DNA from: TOLSYN sp963849065
GTDB taxonomy: Bacteria > Acidobacteriota > Terriglobia > Terriglobales > Acidobacteriaceae
Direction: 5' to 3'
Length of the DNA: 64,000 bases
Assembly (NCBI GenBank): GCA_963849065.1
Contig: CAWKFM010000004.1
Location: 62,001-126,000, forward strand
The position numbers and the translations under genes are program-made. The number at the start of each line of letters is the position of its first letter. Within the stretch, counting starts at the first letter, position 1. The notes beneath the pieces were generated by a model, which was given only the letters and a program-made list of their open reading frames with translations, was not told the origin of the DNA and did not search any database. Positions 1-7,544 of the stretch are shown here, piece by piece.

Positions 1-194
1 ATGTAGGTCTCCGGCTTGGCCAGCAAAACCGGCTGCCCTTCCAGAATCGCTCTCGCCGTAACCGCCCTGCAGTGCCGGTTGGTAACTTTCACCCCGCACT
101 GCCCGGCGATGCGATCGATCGCCATGAACCCCATGTTGTGCGGTGTGGACTGGTACTCGACGCCCGGATTTCCGAGCCCGACAATCAGTTTCAC
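1..194 (-). CDS. pth: Peptidyl-tRNA hydrolase, partial (C-terminus beyond window)
   Basis: Releases tRNA from peptidyl-tRNA that has dropped off the ribosome. Only the first ~65 residues are in the window; the gene runs off the left edge. The N-terminus shows the family signature KLIVGLGNPGVEYQSTPHNMG, including the conserved Asn of GLGNPG and the His-Asn-Met-Gly segment that carries the catalytic His, followed by LLAKPETYM. The start is a GTG with a GGGAG ribosome-binding site about 8 bases upstream. It follows rplY on the same strand with a 62-base gap, the common prs-rplY-pth order. Confidence 0.93.
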   Translation of the reverse strand, partial: MKLIVGLGNPGVEYQSTPHNMGFMAIDRIAGQCGVKVTNRHCRAVTARAILEGQPVLLAKPETY

Positions 195-256
195 CGCGCA
201 GCTTCTCCCTTTGCCGGGGGCTCAGGCGGCAAAGCCGGCTGAGCCCTGCACGGCAA

Positions 257-937
257 TTACTTCTTCTTCGTTTCCTTGGCAGCTTCGGGTGCCACTTCCG
301 TCTTGCCCTTCTTGATGACTTCGGGCTCGGCGACAGCAGCGGCACCTTCCACCGGCGCAGCCACTTCTTCCTTCACGTAGGTGATGTGCACAACCGTCGC
401 ATCCGGCTCGTCGAGATACTTCACCGAAGCAGTCTGCGGCAGGTCGGCGACGCGAATCGCCTGGCCGACGCCAAGGTTGGTCACATCCACGCTGATATGG
501 CTCGGGATGTCGGCGGGCAGACACTCGATGTGAACCTCGCGCAGCACGAGATCGAGCAGGCCGCCGGCTTCCTTGGCGCCCTTGGCTTCGCCTTCGATGT
601 GCACCGGGATCGAGAGACGCATCTTCTGGTCCATCGCGATGCGCTTCAGGTCCACGTGCAGCAGGCTGCCCTTCATCGGTTCGTACTGCCAGTCCACCAC
701 CATCGCCTTGGCCTGTTCGCCATCGACGTTGAGATCGAAGATAGTGTTGTGGCCCGAGGCCGAATGCAGAATCTTCAGAATCTGCTTGGGATCCACGGCG
801 ATTGCGCGCGGGTCCTTCTTGGCGCCATACAGCACCGCGGGAATCATTCCGGTGGTGCGCAAACGGCGCGCGGCGTTTTTGTCGGAAGCTTCACGCAGCT
901 TTGCTTCCACGGTGTTCGTTGCAGTTGCGGTTGCCAT
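257..937 (-). CDS. rplY: 50S ribosomal protein L25 (CTC-type, long form)
   Basis: Ribosomal protein that binds 5S rRNA. At 226 residues it is the long CTC form: an N-terminal L25 domain (about residues 10-100, with RTTGMIPAVLYG and the DWQYEP region) plus a C-terminal beta domain (about 100-190) and an Ala/Glu/Lys-rich tail ending in KETKKK. The ATG has AAGGA 8 bases upstream. It sits between prs and pth, all on the minus strand, consistent with one operon. The low-complexity charged tail is common in this form. Confidence 0.95.
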   Translation of the reverse strand: MATATATNTVEAKLREASDKNAARRLRTTGMIPAVLYGAKKDPRAIAVDPKQILKILHSASGHNTIFDLNVDGEQAKAMVVDWQYEPMKGSLLHVDLKRIAMDQKMRLSIPVHIEGEAKGAKEAGGLLDLVLREVHIECLPADIPSHISVDVTNLGVGQAIRVADLPQTASVKYLDEPDATVVHITYVKEEVAAPVEGAAAVAEPEVIKKGKTEVAPEAAKETKKK

Positions 938-1012
938 CAGTCCGTTCCTTCTACGTCTAAGTTCACGTCTGGTTCACTTCTAAGCCGCGGCACAGATTGT
1001 GCGTGCCCGGGC

Positions 1013-2089
1013 TTAGCTAAACAGCTTGCTCACCGAGGTCTCCTCGTGGATCGACTGGATCGCACGCGCGATGAGACCGGCAATCGAAAGCACCTTGATC
1101 TTCGGTTCCTTCTGTCCCGCCTCGCTCAGCGGAATGGTGTTGGTTACAATCAGCTCTTTCAGGTTCGACTTGGCAATTCTCTCCAGCGCCGGACCGGAAA
1201 GCACGGCGTGAGAGGCGCAGGCATAGACCGAAACCGCGCCGTTATCCAGCAGCGCCTGCACGGTCTTCACCAGCGTTCCCGCCGTGTCCACAATGTCATC
1301 CAGGATCAGGCAGGTGCGCCCGCGCACATCGCCGATCACGTTCATCACTTCGGTTACGTTGATCTCCGTGCGCCGCTTATCGACAATGGCCATGGGCGCA
1401 TCCATCTTCTTGGCGAAGAAGCGGGCGCGCTCCACGCCACCAGCGTCGGGAGAGATCACCGTCAGGTTGGGCAGTTGCGCCTTGCGGAAGTGGTCCACCA
1501 GCACGGGCGAGGCAAACAGGTGGTCCACCGGAATGTTGAAAAAACCCTGAATCTGCGGGGCGTGCAGATCGACCACCAGCGCGCGGTTGGCGCCGGCGGT
1601 GGTCAGAATATCGGACACCAGCTTGGAGCTGATCGGAACCCGCGGCTTGTCCTTGCGGTCCTGCCGGGCGTAGCCAAAATAGGGAATCACCACGGTGATG
1701 CGGCGGGCCGATGCGCGCTTGAGCGCGTCGATGATCAGCAGCAGCTGCATCAGGTTGTGCGAGACCGGGTCGCAGGTGGGCTGCACGATGAAGACATCGG
1801 CGCCGCGCACGTTCTCCAGAATCTGCACGTAAATTTCGCCGTCGGAAAATTGGGTCAGATAGGTCTGGCCCAGCGGCAGTCCGAGAAAATCGCAGACCTC
1901 TTTGGCGAGCGCCGGATTGGCAGTTCCGCAGAAGATTCGCAATTTATCCTCCCGGCGGGTGAGCACCGGCTTCTTATCGCTTTTGGGCTGTTCGCCGGCC
2001 TTGGCTGGCGCGGCTGCTCCCGCTTCGGGCGCGGTCTGCGTGGCTTCGGTTATGGCTGTCGCTTCCATCGGGTTGGCTACTGATTCCAT
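1013..2089 (-). CDS. prs: Ribose-phosphate pyrophosphokinase
   Basis: Makes PRPP from ribose 5-phosphate and ATP, for nucleotide, His and Trp synthesis. About 358 residues. Family landmarks are LRIFCGTANPALA near the start, FSDGEIYVQI, the catalytic flexible-loop region YFGYARQDRK, and the PRPP-binding loop LILDDIVDTAGTL. The chosen ATG has GGAG about 6 bases upstream; a longer reading frame exists but lacks this site and family support. The first ~45 residues form an Ala/Glu-rich extension absent from typical Prs of ~315 residues. It is 75 bases upstream of rplY and follows tRNA-Gln. Confidence 0.95.
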   Translation of the reverse strand: MESVANPMEATAITEATQTAPEAGAAAPAKAGEQPKSDKKPVLTRREDKLRIFCGTANPALAKEVCDFLGLPLGQTYLTQFSDGEIYVQILENVRGADVFIVQPTCDPVSHNLMQLLLIIDALKRASARRITVVIPYFGYARQDRKDKPRVPISSKLVSDILTTAGANRALVVDLHAPQIQGFFNIPVDHLFASPVLVDHFRKAQLPNLTVISPDAGGVERARFFAKKMDAPMAIVDKRRTEINVTEVMNVIGDVRGRTCLILDDIVDTAGTLVKTVQALLDNGAVSVYACASHAVLSGPALERIAKSNLKELIVTNTIPLSEAGQKEPKIKVLSIAGLIARAIQSIHEETSVSKLFS

Positions 2090-2223
2090 CGCTATCTCCG
2101 CTATGGGGACTGTTTTTTCCCCGCTTGATTCGCGTCCTAACTCCGGGCCGGCCGCCGTGACACAATTCACGGCACGGCTGGCCTGGAAACGGCACTGCCT
2201 GCGTATTCTCTGACCTGGAATTC

Positions 2224-2297
2224 TGGCTGGGCGGCCAGGATTCGAACCTGGACGAAGTGCTCCAAAGGCACTTGACCTACCATTAGTCTACCGCCCA
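2224..2297 (-). tRNA. tRNA-Gln(TTG)
   Basis: Read on the minus strand, a 7-bp acceptor stem (TGGGCGG/CCGCCCA) is followed by a D-arm and an anticodon stem AGTGC/GCACT enclosing the loop CTTTGGA, so the anticodon is TTG. The T-arm loop is TTCGAAT. Discriminator G is followed by an encoded CCA. It lies between ispE and prs; a tRNA-Gln next to prs is a common arrangement. Confidence 0.95.
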
Positions 2298-2360
2298 GTG
2301 GGGCAAGATTCGCCGAAGCGCCAAGCGCCCGCGGCCTGGTTTGCCAACTACGCCGCGAAG

Positions 2361-3371
2361 CTAACTCACAAACATCTGCGCGCGATACTGGCTGCGCGGC
2401 AGCGTTTCGGTGACAGTGGTTGCCAGTCCTTCTGCGCTCATCCGTTCGGCGGCCTGCAGCGCGCGCTCGCGGCTGCGGAACAAACCAAACAGGGTTGAGC
2501 CCGATCCAGACAGCGAAGCATAATCGGAGCCTTCGCGCTCGAGTACTCGCTTCACGTCACGCAATTCGGGATATTGAGGAAAGACGACTCGTTCAAAATC
2601 GTTTTCTATCCCGGCTCGGACGAGGTCGAGAAGCGGATTCTCGGCCCGGTCCCCGTCATAATCGGCGGGAACACCGGATACATCCAGGGTCACACCCATG
2701 TTGCTAAAACCCAGGTTGCTCAACCACTCAAACGCCGAGCGGTTGAACTTAGATAGTGTAACGGAGCCGTTGGGGTGCGTCAAATCGGCCTGCTTCGGCT
2801 GGCTCTCAAGAAATGCATCCCAGTCGCGGAAGGCCTGCGGCGTGGAGACTGCAACCGGCGGGGTGACCAGCATGCAGGCGATGGCGGGAAGGTCGGCCAG
2901 GGGATAGACCTGCTCGCCGCGTCCGATGCCGAGCACGCTGCCACCCAGCAGAAACAGCGGAAGATCGGAGCCGACTTCGGCGGCGATGCGCAGCCGGTCC
3001 TCGGCGGCCAACTGCTCTTTCATCTCGCGCTCCAGGGCGAACATGGTGGCGATGGCGTTGGAGCTGCCGGCGCCAAGTCCGCCCTGCACGGGGAGATTCT
3101 TCTCGATGGTGATGCTGACCTTGGCGCGTTGCTTCCAGTGGCGCAGCATGCGGTCGGCGACGCGGTAGCAGGTATTGGTTTCATCGCAGGGAACCTGCGG
3201 ATTTTTGCAGCGGATCTCGATGCCGGTGCCGCGTGCGGCCTCCACTCGAATGACGTCGTGGGCGGCGACCGTCTGGTAGATCGTCTCCAGAGCGTGGAAG
3301 CCATCGCGACGCGACGGGCCGATGGCGAGACCGATGTTGATCTTGGCAAAGGAGCGGACGGTGACGGGCAT
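2361..3371 (-). CDS. ispE: 4-diphosphocytidyl-2-C-methyl-D-erythritol kinase
   Basis: GHMP kinase of the MEP isoprenoid pathway, phosphorylating CDP-ME at the 2-hydroxyl. 336 residues. It starts MPVTVRSFAKINIGLAIG with the family KINxxL segment. The GHMP ATP-binding loop reads PVQGGLGAGSSNA and the C-terminal Gly-rich motif is SLSGSGSTLFGLF. The ATG was chosen because homology begins there; a longer frame upstream has no family support, and no strong ribosome-binding site is visible. It is ~20 residues longer than usual, with part of the extra length around residues 215-245. It heads the ispE, tRNA-Gln, prs, rplY, pth series. Confidence 0.94.
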   Translation of the reverse strand: MPVTVRSFAKINIGLAIGPSRRDGFHALETIYQTVAAHDVIRVEAARGTGIEIRCKNPQVPCDETNTCYRVADRMLRHWKQRAKVSITIEKNLPVQGGLGAGSSNAIATMFALEREMKEQLAAEDRLRIAAEVGSDLPLFLLGGSVLGIGRGEQVYPLADLPAIACMLVTPPVAVSTPQAFRDWDAFLESQPKQADLTHPNGSVTLSKFNRSAFEWLSNLGFSNMGVTLDVSGVPADYDGDRAENPLLDLVRAGIENDFERVVFPQYPELRDVKRVLEREGSDYASLSGSGSTLFGLFRSRERALQAAERMSAEGLATTVTETLPRSQYRAQMFVS

Positions 3372-3546
3372 GGCTACGATTCTACTCGACCGAAGGCGGG
3401 AAGGCGCGGGCGGCAAGCCGGGGAACGATTGGCGAGTTGGTGAATCGTTTTGAGATGGGAGGGTACGGATTTGGCAATGGTTGCGCAAAAGGGAAAACGA
3501 TTGGCACTCCGGTAAACCCCGGGGCAAGGGAGGTTGGCGGAATGGT

Positions 3547-3660
3547 CTATGGTTGGGGAATGAGGGCGGAAAACACCCCGGGGTCGCCCGCGCAGGCGGT
3601 GGTCAAAAAAAAATACGCTGCCTTGCTAACGAAGGAAAGTTTGGTACGTCTAACTGGCAT
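3547..3660 (-). CDS. Candidate small basic protein, tandem unit 1
   Basis: 37-residue ORF starting MPVRRTKLSFVSKAAYFF. The ATG is preceded by a perfect AGGAGG six bases upstream (AGGAGGTCTCGTATG). Upstream of that lies a 9-bp hairpin (3683-3705). The first ~15 residues match those of the two neighbouring units (MPVxR[AT][RK]xSFVS[RK]), with several synonymous third-base changes and conservative Arg/Lys swaps, which suggests selection on the protein. The C-terminal part is unrelated to the other units. No known family recognised. Confidence 0.45.
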   Translation of the reverse strand: MPVRRTKLSFVSKAAYFFLTTACAGDPGVFSALIPQP

Positions 3661-3682
3661 ACGAGACCTCCTTGCACCCCTG

Positions 3683-3711
3683 AGGCGTGGACATGATCCA
3701 CGCCTAAATTT
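3683..3711. promoter_or_regulatory. Unit 1 hairpin (leader or terminator-like)
   Basis: Perfect 9-bp stem with 5-base loop, repeated identically at 3822-3844 and 3962-3984. In minus orientation it sits ~11-15 bases upstream of the AGGAGG of each small ORF, so it could act as a translational or transcriptional control element. In plus orientation it is followed by AAATTTTT and could work as a weak intrinsic terminator. Confidence 0.5.
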
Positions 3712-3729
3712 TTGCCAGCAGTTCGGATG

Positions 3730-3798
3730 CTATAGGCCACGGACAAGATTTTTCGCCGGCTTGCTAACGAATGAGTTTCGGGTGCGTCCAACAGGCAT
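3730..3798 (-). CDS. Candidate small basic protein, tandem unit 2
   Basis: 22-residue ORF, MPVGRTRNSFVSKPAKNLVR plus GL, strongly basic. AGGAGG lies six bases before the ATG, after a hairpin at 3822-3844. It is in frame with, and could also be read as the end of, the unit 3 ORF. Nearly identical at its N-terminus to units 1 and 3. No family recognised; the evidence is the conserved start context and the pattern of synonymous changes. Confidence 0.45.
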   Translation of the reverse strand: MPVGRTRNSFVSKPAKNLVRGL

Positions 3799-3939
3799 AC
3801 GAAACCTCCTTGCACGACCTGAGGCGTGGACATGATCCACGCCTAAATTTTTTGCCAGCAGTTCGAATGCTGGAGGCCACGGACAAGATTTTTTCGCCGG
3901 CCTGCTAACGAATGAGTCGCGGGCGCGTCCAACAGGCAT
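3730..3939 (-). CDS. Candidate small basic protein, tandem unit 3
   Basis: 69-residue frame starting MPVGRARDSFVSRPAKKS, with AGGAGG six bases before the ATG and a hairpin further upstream (3962-3984). The frame runs through the unit 2 hairpin (giving NLGVDHVHAS) and on into the unit 2 ORF, so the array is a partly fused repeat protein or two separately initiated peptides. Function unknown. It is divergent in sense to the thioredoxin-like gene at 4256. Confidence 0.4.
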   Translation of the reverse strand: MPVGRARDSFVSRPAKKSCPWPPAFELLAKNLGVDHVHASGRARRFRMPVGRTRNSFVSKPAKNLVRGL

Positions 3940-4002
3940 ACGAAACCTCCTTGCACCACTGAGGCGTGGACATGATCCACGCCTAAATTTTTGCGTGCGG
4001 CT

Positions 4003-4110
4003 AGAGCGGTTCCCGAGAGGGGCTGTTCCAAAGCCGCAGGCCGTTGGCTGTTGTGCCCAACAGGGCAGGGCACAATTTCTACAGGATAATGTCTTCTCGG
4101 GAGCCGCTCT
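4003..4110. repeat. Long inverted repeat, possible MITE or structured RNA
   Basis: Sixteen-base arms AGAGCGGTTCCCGAGA (4003-4018) and TCTCGGGAGCCGCTCT (4095-4110) pair with one mismatch position (G/T). The 76-base interior has smaller hairpins (for example CTGTTG-tgcc-CAACAG near 4049-4064). It lies immediately after the tandem array and before the gene at 4256. No transposase is present. Confidence 0.7.
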
Positions 4111-4255
4111 AATAGCAGGGGGGGATAAACCAGCGACAAGACTCCGCCGGCAGCCGAAGGCACCGGGGCCGGGAACTGAATGCGTGGGTTAAAGGCATCG
4201 TCTATGATGACAGCAGGCGACAAGCGGTAGATCGAAAGGAAGGCAAGAGGGCACG

Positions 4256-4903
4256 ATGCGGATGAAGACGAGAATGTTGAGTCTGGTTGCGGTGGTGATG
4301 ATGATGGCTGCGGGGGCATGGGCAGCCGGCGACACGAGCGCGCTGCGTCCGCCGCCGGGACACCGGATGGCGCTGGTGGCTTTCGAGGACCTGGAGTGCC
4401 CGATGTGCGCCCGTGCCGAACCGCTGCTGGAGCAGGCCGAGCGCAATTACGGAATCCCTCTGGTGCGCCACGACTTTCTGATCCCCAGCCATCCGTGGAG
4501 CGAGGAAGCGGCCATCATGGCGCGCTACTTCGATGAGCATCCGACGGCGCAGAATCCACACCTGGGCGATGAGTTCCGGGCATACATCTTTGCCAACCAG
4601 CCCGCGATCTACAAGGCGAACCTGCGGGAGTGGGCGGACAAGTTTGCCGCCGCGCACCACACGGCGCTACCCGCCTTCTACGACCCGACCGGCGCGCTGC
4701 GCGCCAAGGTGGAGGGCGACACCCAACTGGGACGGGCGCTCGGCCTCACGCACACGCCGACGATCTACGTGGTGACCGATTCGCCAAAGGAGCCGTTCGT
4801 CGAGGTTCCCGAACAGACGAAGCTGTTTGAGACGATCGAGCAGGTGAAGGCGTCGCTGCCCGCGGAGCCGGCGGAGAAGAAGACCAAGGCCAAGAAAAAC
4901 TGA
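4256..4903 (+). CDS. Secreted DsbA-family thioredoxin-fold protein
   Basis: 215-residue periplasmic thiol-disulfide protein. An N-terminal signal peptide (residues 1-24, hydrophobic VVMMMAAGAWAAG) precedes a thioredoxin fold. The active site is CPMC in FEDLECPMCARAEP (about residue 48), and a cis-Pro loop is seen in THTPTIYV (about 170). A Lys-rich tail (KKTKAKKN) ends the protein. Family role: oxidation or isomerisation of disulfides, or reductant supply. It is followed by an intrinsic terminator and is probably monocistronic. A second CPYC member lies at 13405. Confidence 0.85.
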   Translation: MRMKTRMLSLVAVVMMMAAGAWAAGDTSALRPPPGHRMALVAFEDLECPMCARAEPLLEQAERNYGIPLVRHDFLIPSHPWSEEAAIMARYFDEHPTAQNPHLGDEFRAYIFANQPAIYKANLREWADKFAAAHHTALPAFYDPTGALRAKVEGDTQLGRALGLTHTPTIYVVTDSPKEPFVEVPEQTKLFETIEQVKASLPAEPAEKKTKAKKN

Positions 4904-4959
4904 GGCGACGGCGAGGGACATCTGCCGGAGTTCGAATGCAGGAGACTCATAAGTACAAT

Positions 4960-4984
4960 AGGTCACTTCGCGGTGGCCTTTTTC
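4960..4984 (+). terminator. Rho-independent terminator
   Basis: Stem AGGTCAC/GTGGCCT (one G-T pair) with loop TTCGCG followed by TTTTTCT, 57 bases after the stop of the thioredoxin-like gene. CAATAG/CTATTG flanks can extend the pairing. Confidence 0.75.
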
Positions 4985-5025
4985 TATTGCCCGTGAAAGA
5001 GCAAAAACAAGTGCAAGAGCAAAAT

Positions 5026-5063
5026 CCCCGCCCTAGCCAAAGGGTGGCTAGGACGGGGCACCC
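5026..5063. repeat. Palindromic element P1 (CCTAGCC stem)
   Basis: CCCCGCCCTAGCC - AAAGGGT - GGCTAGGACGGGGCACC. Same framework as the other P1 elements (GGGGCACC end, 7-base loop) but a different stem sequence. Confidence 0.85.
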
Positions 5064-5109
5064 GGCACCCGGAAAGGCAAGGGCGCGGAGATGCAATGGC
5101 CGTTGCTTT

Positions 5110-5147
5110 CCCGCATTTGCCAAAGGAAGGCGAATATGGGCCACCCG
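5110..5147. repeat. Palindromic element P1 (CATTTGCC stem)
   Basis: CCCGCATTTGCC - AAAGGAA - GGCGAATATGGGCCACCC, with some mismatches. It fills the gap before thiL together with the preceding copy. Confidence 0.8.
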
Positions 5148-5188
5148 TCGACAGAGCAAATGCAACAGCAGAGCAAAGCCGCAGCTTC

Positions 5189-6211
5189 TCAGGATTTGGA
5201 TTTGGGGCGCGTGGGGGTACGGAGTGCCTGGGGAGTGAAGTGCTGCCAGCCGCGGGGCTCGAGTTCGGTGGTGTAGCCGTTTTCGTGCTCGATGGAGATT
5301 TCGTCGCCCTCGATGATGTAACCGATGAGGGAGAGCGGGACGCCTTTGTGCTCAGAGGGAATGCGACGGCCGGGTGGAACGGTGAACAGGAGCTGGTACT
5401 CGTCTCCGCCGTGGAGGGCGTGGCGCAGTTCGACCTCGTGGCGGTTGAGCGAGGCGATGGGGATGGCGTTCTCCTGCAGGACGGCGCCGGTGCGGGAGGC
5501 CGTGCAGAGACGGGCGAGATCGACGGAGAGGCCGTCGCTGATGTCGATCATGGCCGAGGGAATTTGCTTGCCGGCCAGGAAGCGGGCGAGCTCGAGCTGG
5601 GCCTGGGGATAGAAGTGCGCGGGGTAGGACGAGGCGCGGAAGCGGCGCTCGGGGACGGCGTACATCTGCTCCAGCAGGGCGAGGGGCGCGCCCAGTTCGC
5701 CGCTGACGAAGATGCGGTCGCCGGGTGAGGCGGTGCTGCGCAGGATGGCTCGGCCCTCCGGGACGGTGCCGATGACGGTGATGTCGGCCAGGACGCCGGT
5801 GGGGGATTCGGAGATATCGCCGCCGGCCAGGGTGACGCCGGAGGCTTTGGCGGTTTCAAGCAGGCCGTCGAAGAACTGGTCGGCCCAGCGCTGCGGCAGA
5901 TCGGCGGGCAGGGCAAGCGAGAGGAACGCGGCGAAGGGCTCGCCACCCATGGCGGCAATGTCGGAGAGTCCGCGGGTGAGGCAGCGGTGGCCGACCGAGT
6001 CGGCGGGATGCCACTCGCGGCGGAAATGGACGCCTTCGAGGGAAAAGTCGGTGGTGACCAGGGTTTGCGCGCCGGGCAGGGTGGAGAGCAGGGCGCAGTC
6101 GTCTCCGATGGACTGGAGGATACGTCCTGGAGCGGAGCGGCGCGTGGTAGGGAGCGCCGCCTGGCTGGCTTGCGCAATGCGTTCGATGAGACGATTTTCC
6201 GCGATAGGCAT
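5189..6211 (-). CDS. thiL: Thiamine-monophosphate kinase
   Basis: Phosphorylates thiamine monophosphate to the active cofactor thiamine diphosphate. 340 residues, AIR-synthase-like fold. Recognisable motifs are SIGDDCALL near residue 30, TTDFSLEGVHF near 55, GLSDIAAMGG near 85, LAGGDISESP near 125, and MIDISDGLSVDLARLC near 220. Family homology supports the ATG at 6211, where the frame reads MPIAENRLIERI. It is flanked on both sides by P1 repeat elements, so co-transcription with neighbours is unlikely. Confidence 0.93.
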   Translation of the reverse strand: MPIAENRLIERIAQASQAALPTTRRSAPGRILQSIGDDCALLSTLPGAQTLVTTDFSLEGVHFRREWHPADSVGHRCLTRGLSDIAAMGGEPFAAFLSLALPADLPQRWADQFFDGLLETAKASGVTLAGGDISESPTGVLADITVIGTVPEGRAILRSTASPGDRIFVSGELGAPLALLEQMYAVPERRFRASSYPAHFYPQAQLELARFLAGKQIPSAMIDISDGLSVDLARLCTASRTGAVLQENAIPIASLNRHEVELRHALHGGDEYQLLFTVPPGRRIPSEHKGVPLSLIGYIIEGDEISIEHENGYTTELEPRGWQHFTPQALRTPTRPKSKS

Positions 6212-6326
6212 GACCGGAAAGAGTACTCCGAAAGGCGGGCGGAGGGAAAGCGGGGGTGAAGCGGAGTTCAAAGTTTCAAGGTTTCAAGGTTGAAGGCCAA
6301 GGCAGGAGCAACGGCGAAGGCAACAT

Positions 6327-6397
6327 CCCCACTTCTGCCAAAGGAGGGCAGAAATGGGGCACACCAATGCATTCCCCCACATTTGCCAAGGGGCACC
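6327..6397. repeat. Palindromic element P1, one full and one half copy
   Basis: CCCCACTTCTGCC - AAAGGAG - GGCAGAAATGGGGCAC (6327-6362), then a half or decayed copy CCCCCACATTTGCC ending GGGGCACC (6374-6397). A decayed P2 element follows at about 6400-6436. Together they account for the 318-base gap between thiL and the next gene. Confidence 0.8.
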
Positions 6398-6529
6398 TGA
6401 CGGGTAACGCAGCGCTCCGGGCGCGGGGGCTCGGTGGGCGGGGATAAGCGGGGATGGTTTGAGTCTTGGACAGACTCAAACCGCCCGCAGGCTCCGGCCC
6501 GGATTTAGCGAATTGGTTTGCGGAGAGAA

Positions 6530-7324
6530 TTATTGAACGTCGGCGACTTTGCCGTGAACGAAGATCACTTTCATGTCCGGGTAATAATCGATTTCCTTGG
6601 TGGGGAGCTTGGCCACTTTTTGCGGCTGGCCGAAGATGGCCACGACTTGATCCCTGGTCTGGCCGATGGCGACGGTCTTCGGGGGCGCGGGCGGCTGATC
6701 GGCCGGAGGCGGAGGCGGCGCGATGGGCGCAAGAGCCTGGGACGGCGGCGGGGCAGAATCCGGCGCAGGAGCGGGCTGGGCGGCGTTGTCCATGGGCTCC
6801 GCCGTGACCACTTCGTTGATGGTCCTCATCACCTCGTCGGCGGGCGGGACGGCTCCCTTGGGAAAGGGAATTTTGAGCTGTCCGTAGTAGCGGACATCGT
6901 TGATCGGGTCGCTGTAAAACATCAGGAGCACTGCATCGGACTGGACGGTGTAGCTGGTGATCCAGAACTTTTCTCCCGCCACGAATTTGCGCTGCGCAAT
7001 GTCGGTGGTGTTCTGGCCCGCCGCTCCCAACGAAGCCCCCCAGAGCATCATGGACCCAAATCCGGCGGAGAGTTTTCCATTCTTGTAGGTGCTGGTGATG
7101 GGAGACACCGCGTCGGTGCTGCACATCTGCAGCCCGTCTTTGTGCAGATCGAGAACCGAACCGGCGGTGATGATATCGCTTTTATCGGCCGTCATTTTGG
7201 TGAGCGTGAACTGCGCCTTGAGACTCTGTTCAAGGGCCGCGTTCTGGGCATGGAGCGGCTGGGTAAGGCAAAACAGCATGGCGGACAGCACCAGAGAGGC
7301 GATAGTTCGTAGGGCAGATCGCAT
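6530..7324 (-). CDS. Secreted protein with C-terminal BamE/SmpA-like domain
   Basis: 264 residues with a signal peptide (MRSALRTIASLVLSAML to about residue 26, ending PLHAQ). The middle region (about 30-165) has no family I recognise. A Pro/Ala-rich linker (about 170-215) leads to a C-terminal segment IGQTRDQVVAIFGQPQKVAK that resembles the SmpA/OmlA (BamE) fold, here used in many envelope proteins of unrelated function. The ATG was chosen for its GGAG six bases upstream. The linker and signal peptide imply a periplasmic or outer-membrane role; the function is unknown. Confidence 0.75.
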   Translation of the reverse strand: MRSALRTIASLVLSAMLFCLTQPLHAQNAALEQSLKAQFTLTKMTADKSDIITAGSVLDLHKDGLQMCSTDAVSPITSTYKNGKLSAGFGSMMLWGASLGAAGQNTTDIAQRKFVAGEKFWITSYTVQSDAVLLMFYSDPINDVRYYGQLKIPFPKGAVPPADEVMRTINEVVTAEPMDNAAQPAPAPDSAPPPSQALAPIAPPPPPADQPPAPPKTVAIGQTRDQVVAIFGQPQKVAKLPTKEIDYYPDMKVIFVHGKVADVQ

Positions 7325-7436
7325 GAATTTCTCCGTACTATGAGTTCGAGACGCAGATATTCGAGACACGGATATCGAGACGTGAATTTCGGATGCTGTA
7401 TTACAGGACAAATTCTAACCCAGCGCGAGTTTCGCA

Positions 7437-7542
7437 GCCGGGTACGTAAGTAACGCTGGCGCACGTCGGTAACGCTGCCGGCCGCAGGCGCTGGGGGCCA
7501 CGGGTAACGCGGCAAATGACGCCGCTGCCGGCCGCAGGCGCT
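7437..7542. repeat. Two adjacent P2 palindromic elements
   Basis: A decayed copy (7437-7492, GCCGGGTACG... GCTGCCGGCCGCAGGCGCT) and a better copy (7501-7542, GGGTAACGCGGCAaatgacGCCGC followed by TGCCGGCCGCAGGCGCT). The second ends directly at the stop of the CBS gene. Confidence 0.75.
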
Positions 7543-7544
7543 TG

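Larger units (their letters stand above)
3610..3992. repeat. Tandem array, about 2.7 units of ~139-140 bp
   Basis: Three copies of a unit that contains CTAACGAA, CCTCCTTGCAC and a 9-bp perfect inverted repeat AGGCGTGGA-catga-TCCACGCCT followed by aaattttt. The inverted repeats start at 3683, 3822 and 3962, giving periods of 139 and 140 bp. Units 2 and 3 are nearly identical; unit 1 lacks the segment around GTTCGRATGCT. On the minus strand each unit reads as hairpin, AGGAGG, then ATG of a short ORF. On the plus strand it reads as an RNA with an anti-Shine-Dalgarno CCTCCTT and a terminator-like end. Confidence 0.9.

Noticed and set aside
143..2083. 646-codon frame on the plus strand opposite rplY and prs
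   Set aside because: Both minus-strand genes are unmistakable; the plus frame is a high-GC artefact.
3855..3875. tRNA T-arm-like sequence (CCAGCAGTTCGAATGCTGG)
   Set aside because: No acceptor, D or anticodon arm surrounds it, and the stem phase relative to TTCGAAT is wrong for a tRNA; it is part of the tandem unit.
3610..3992. CRISPR array
   Set aside because: Unit length is ~140 bp with almost no variable spacer, only 2.7 units, and no cas genes.
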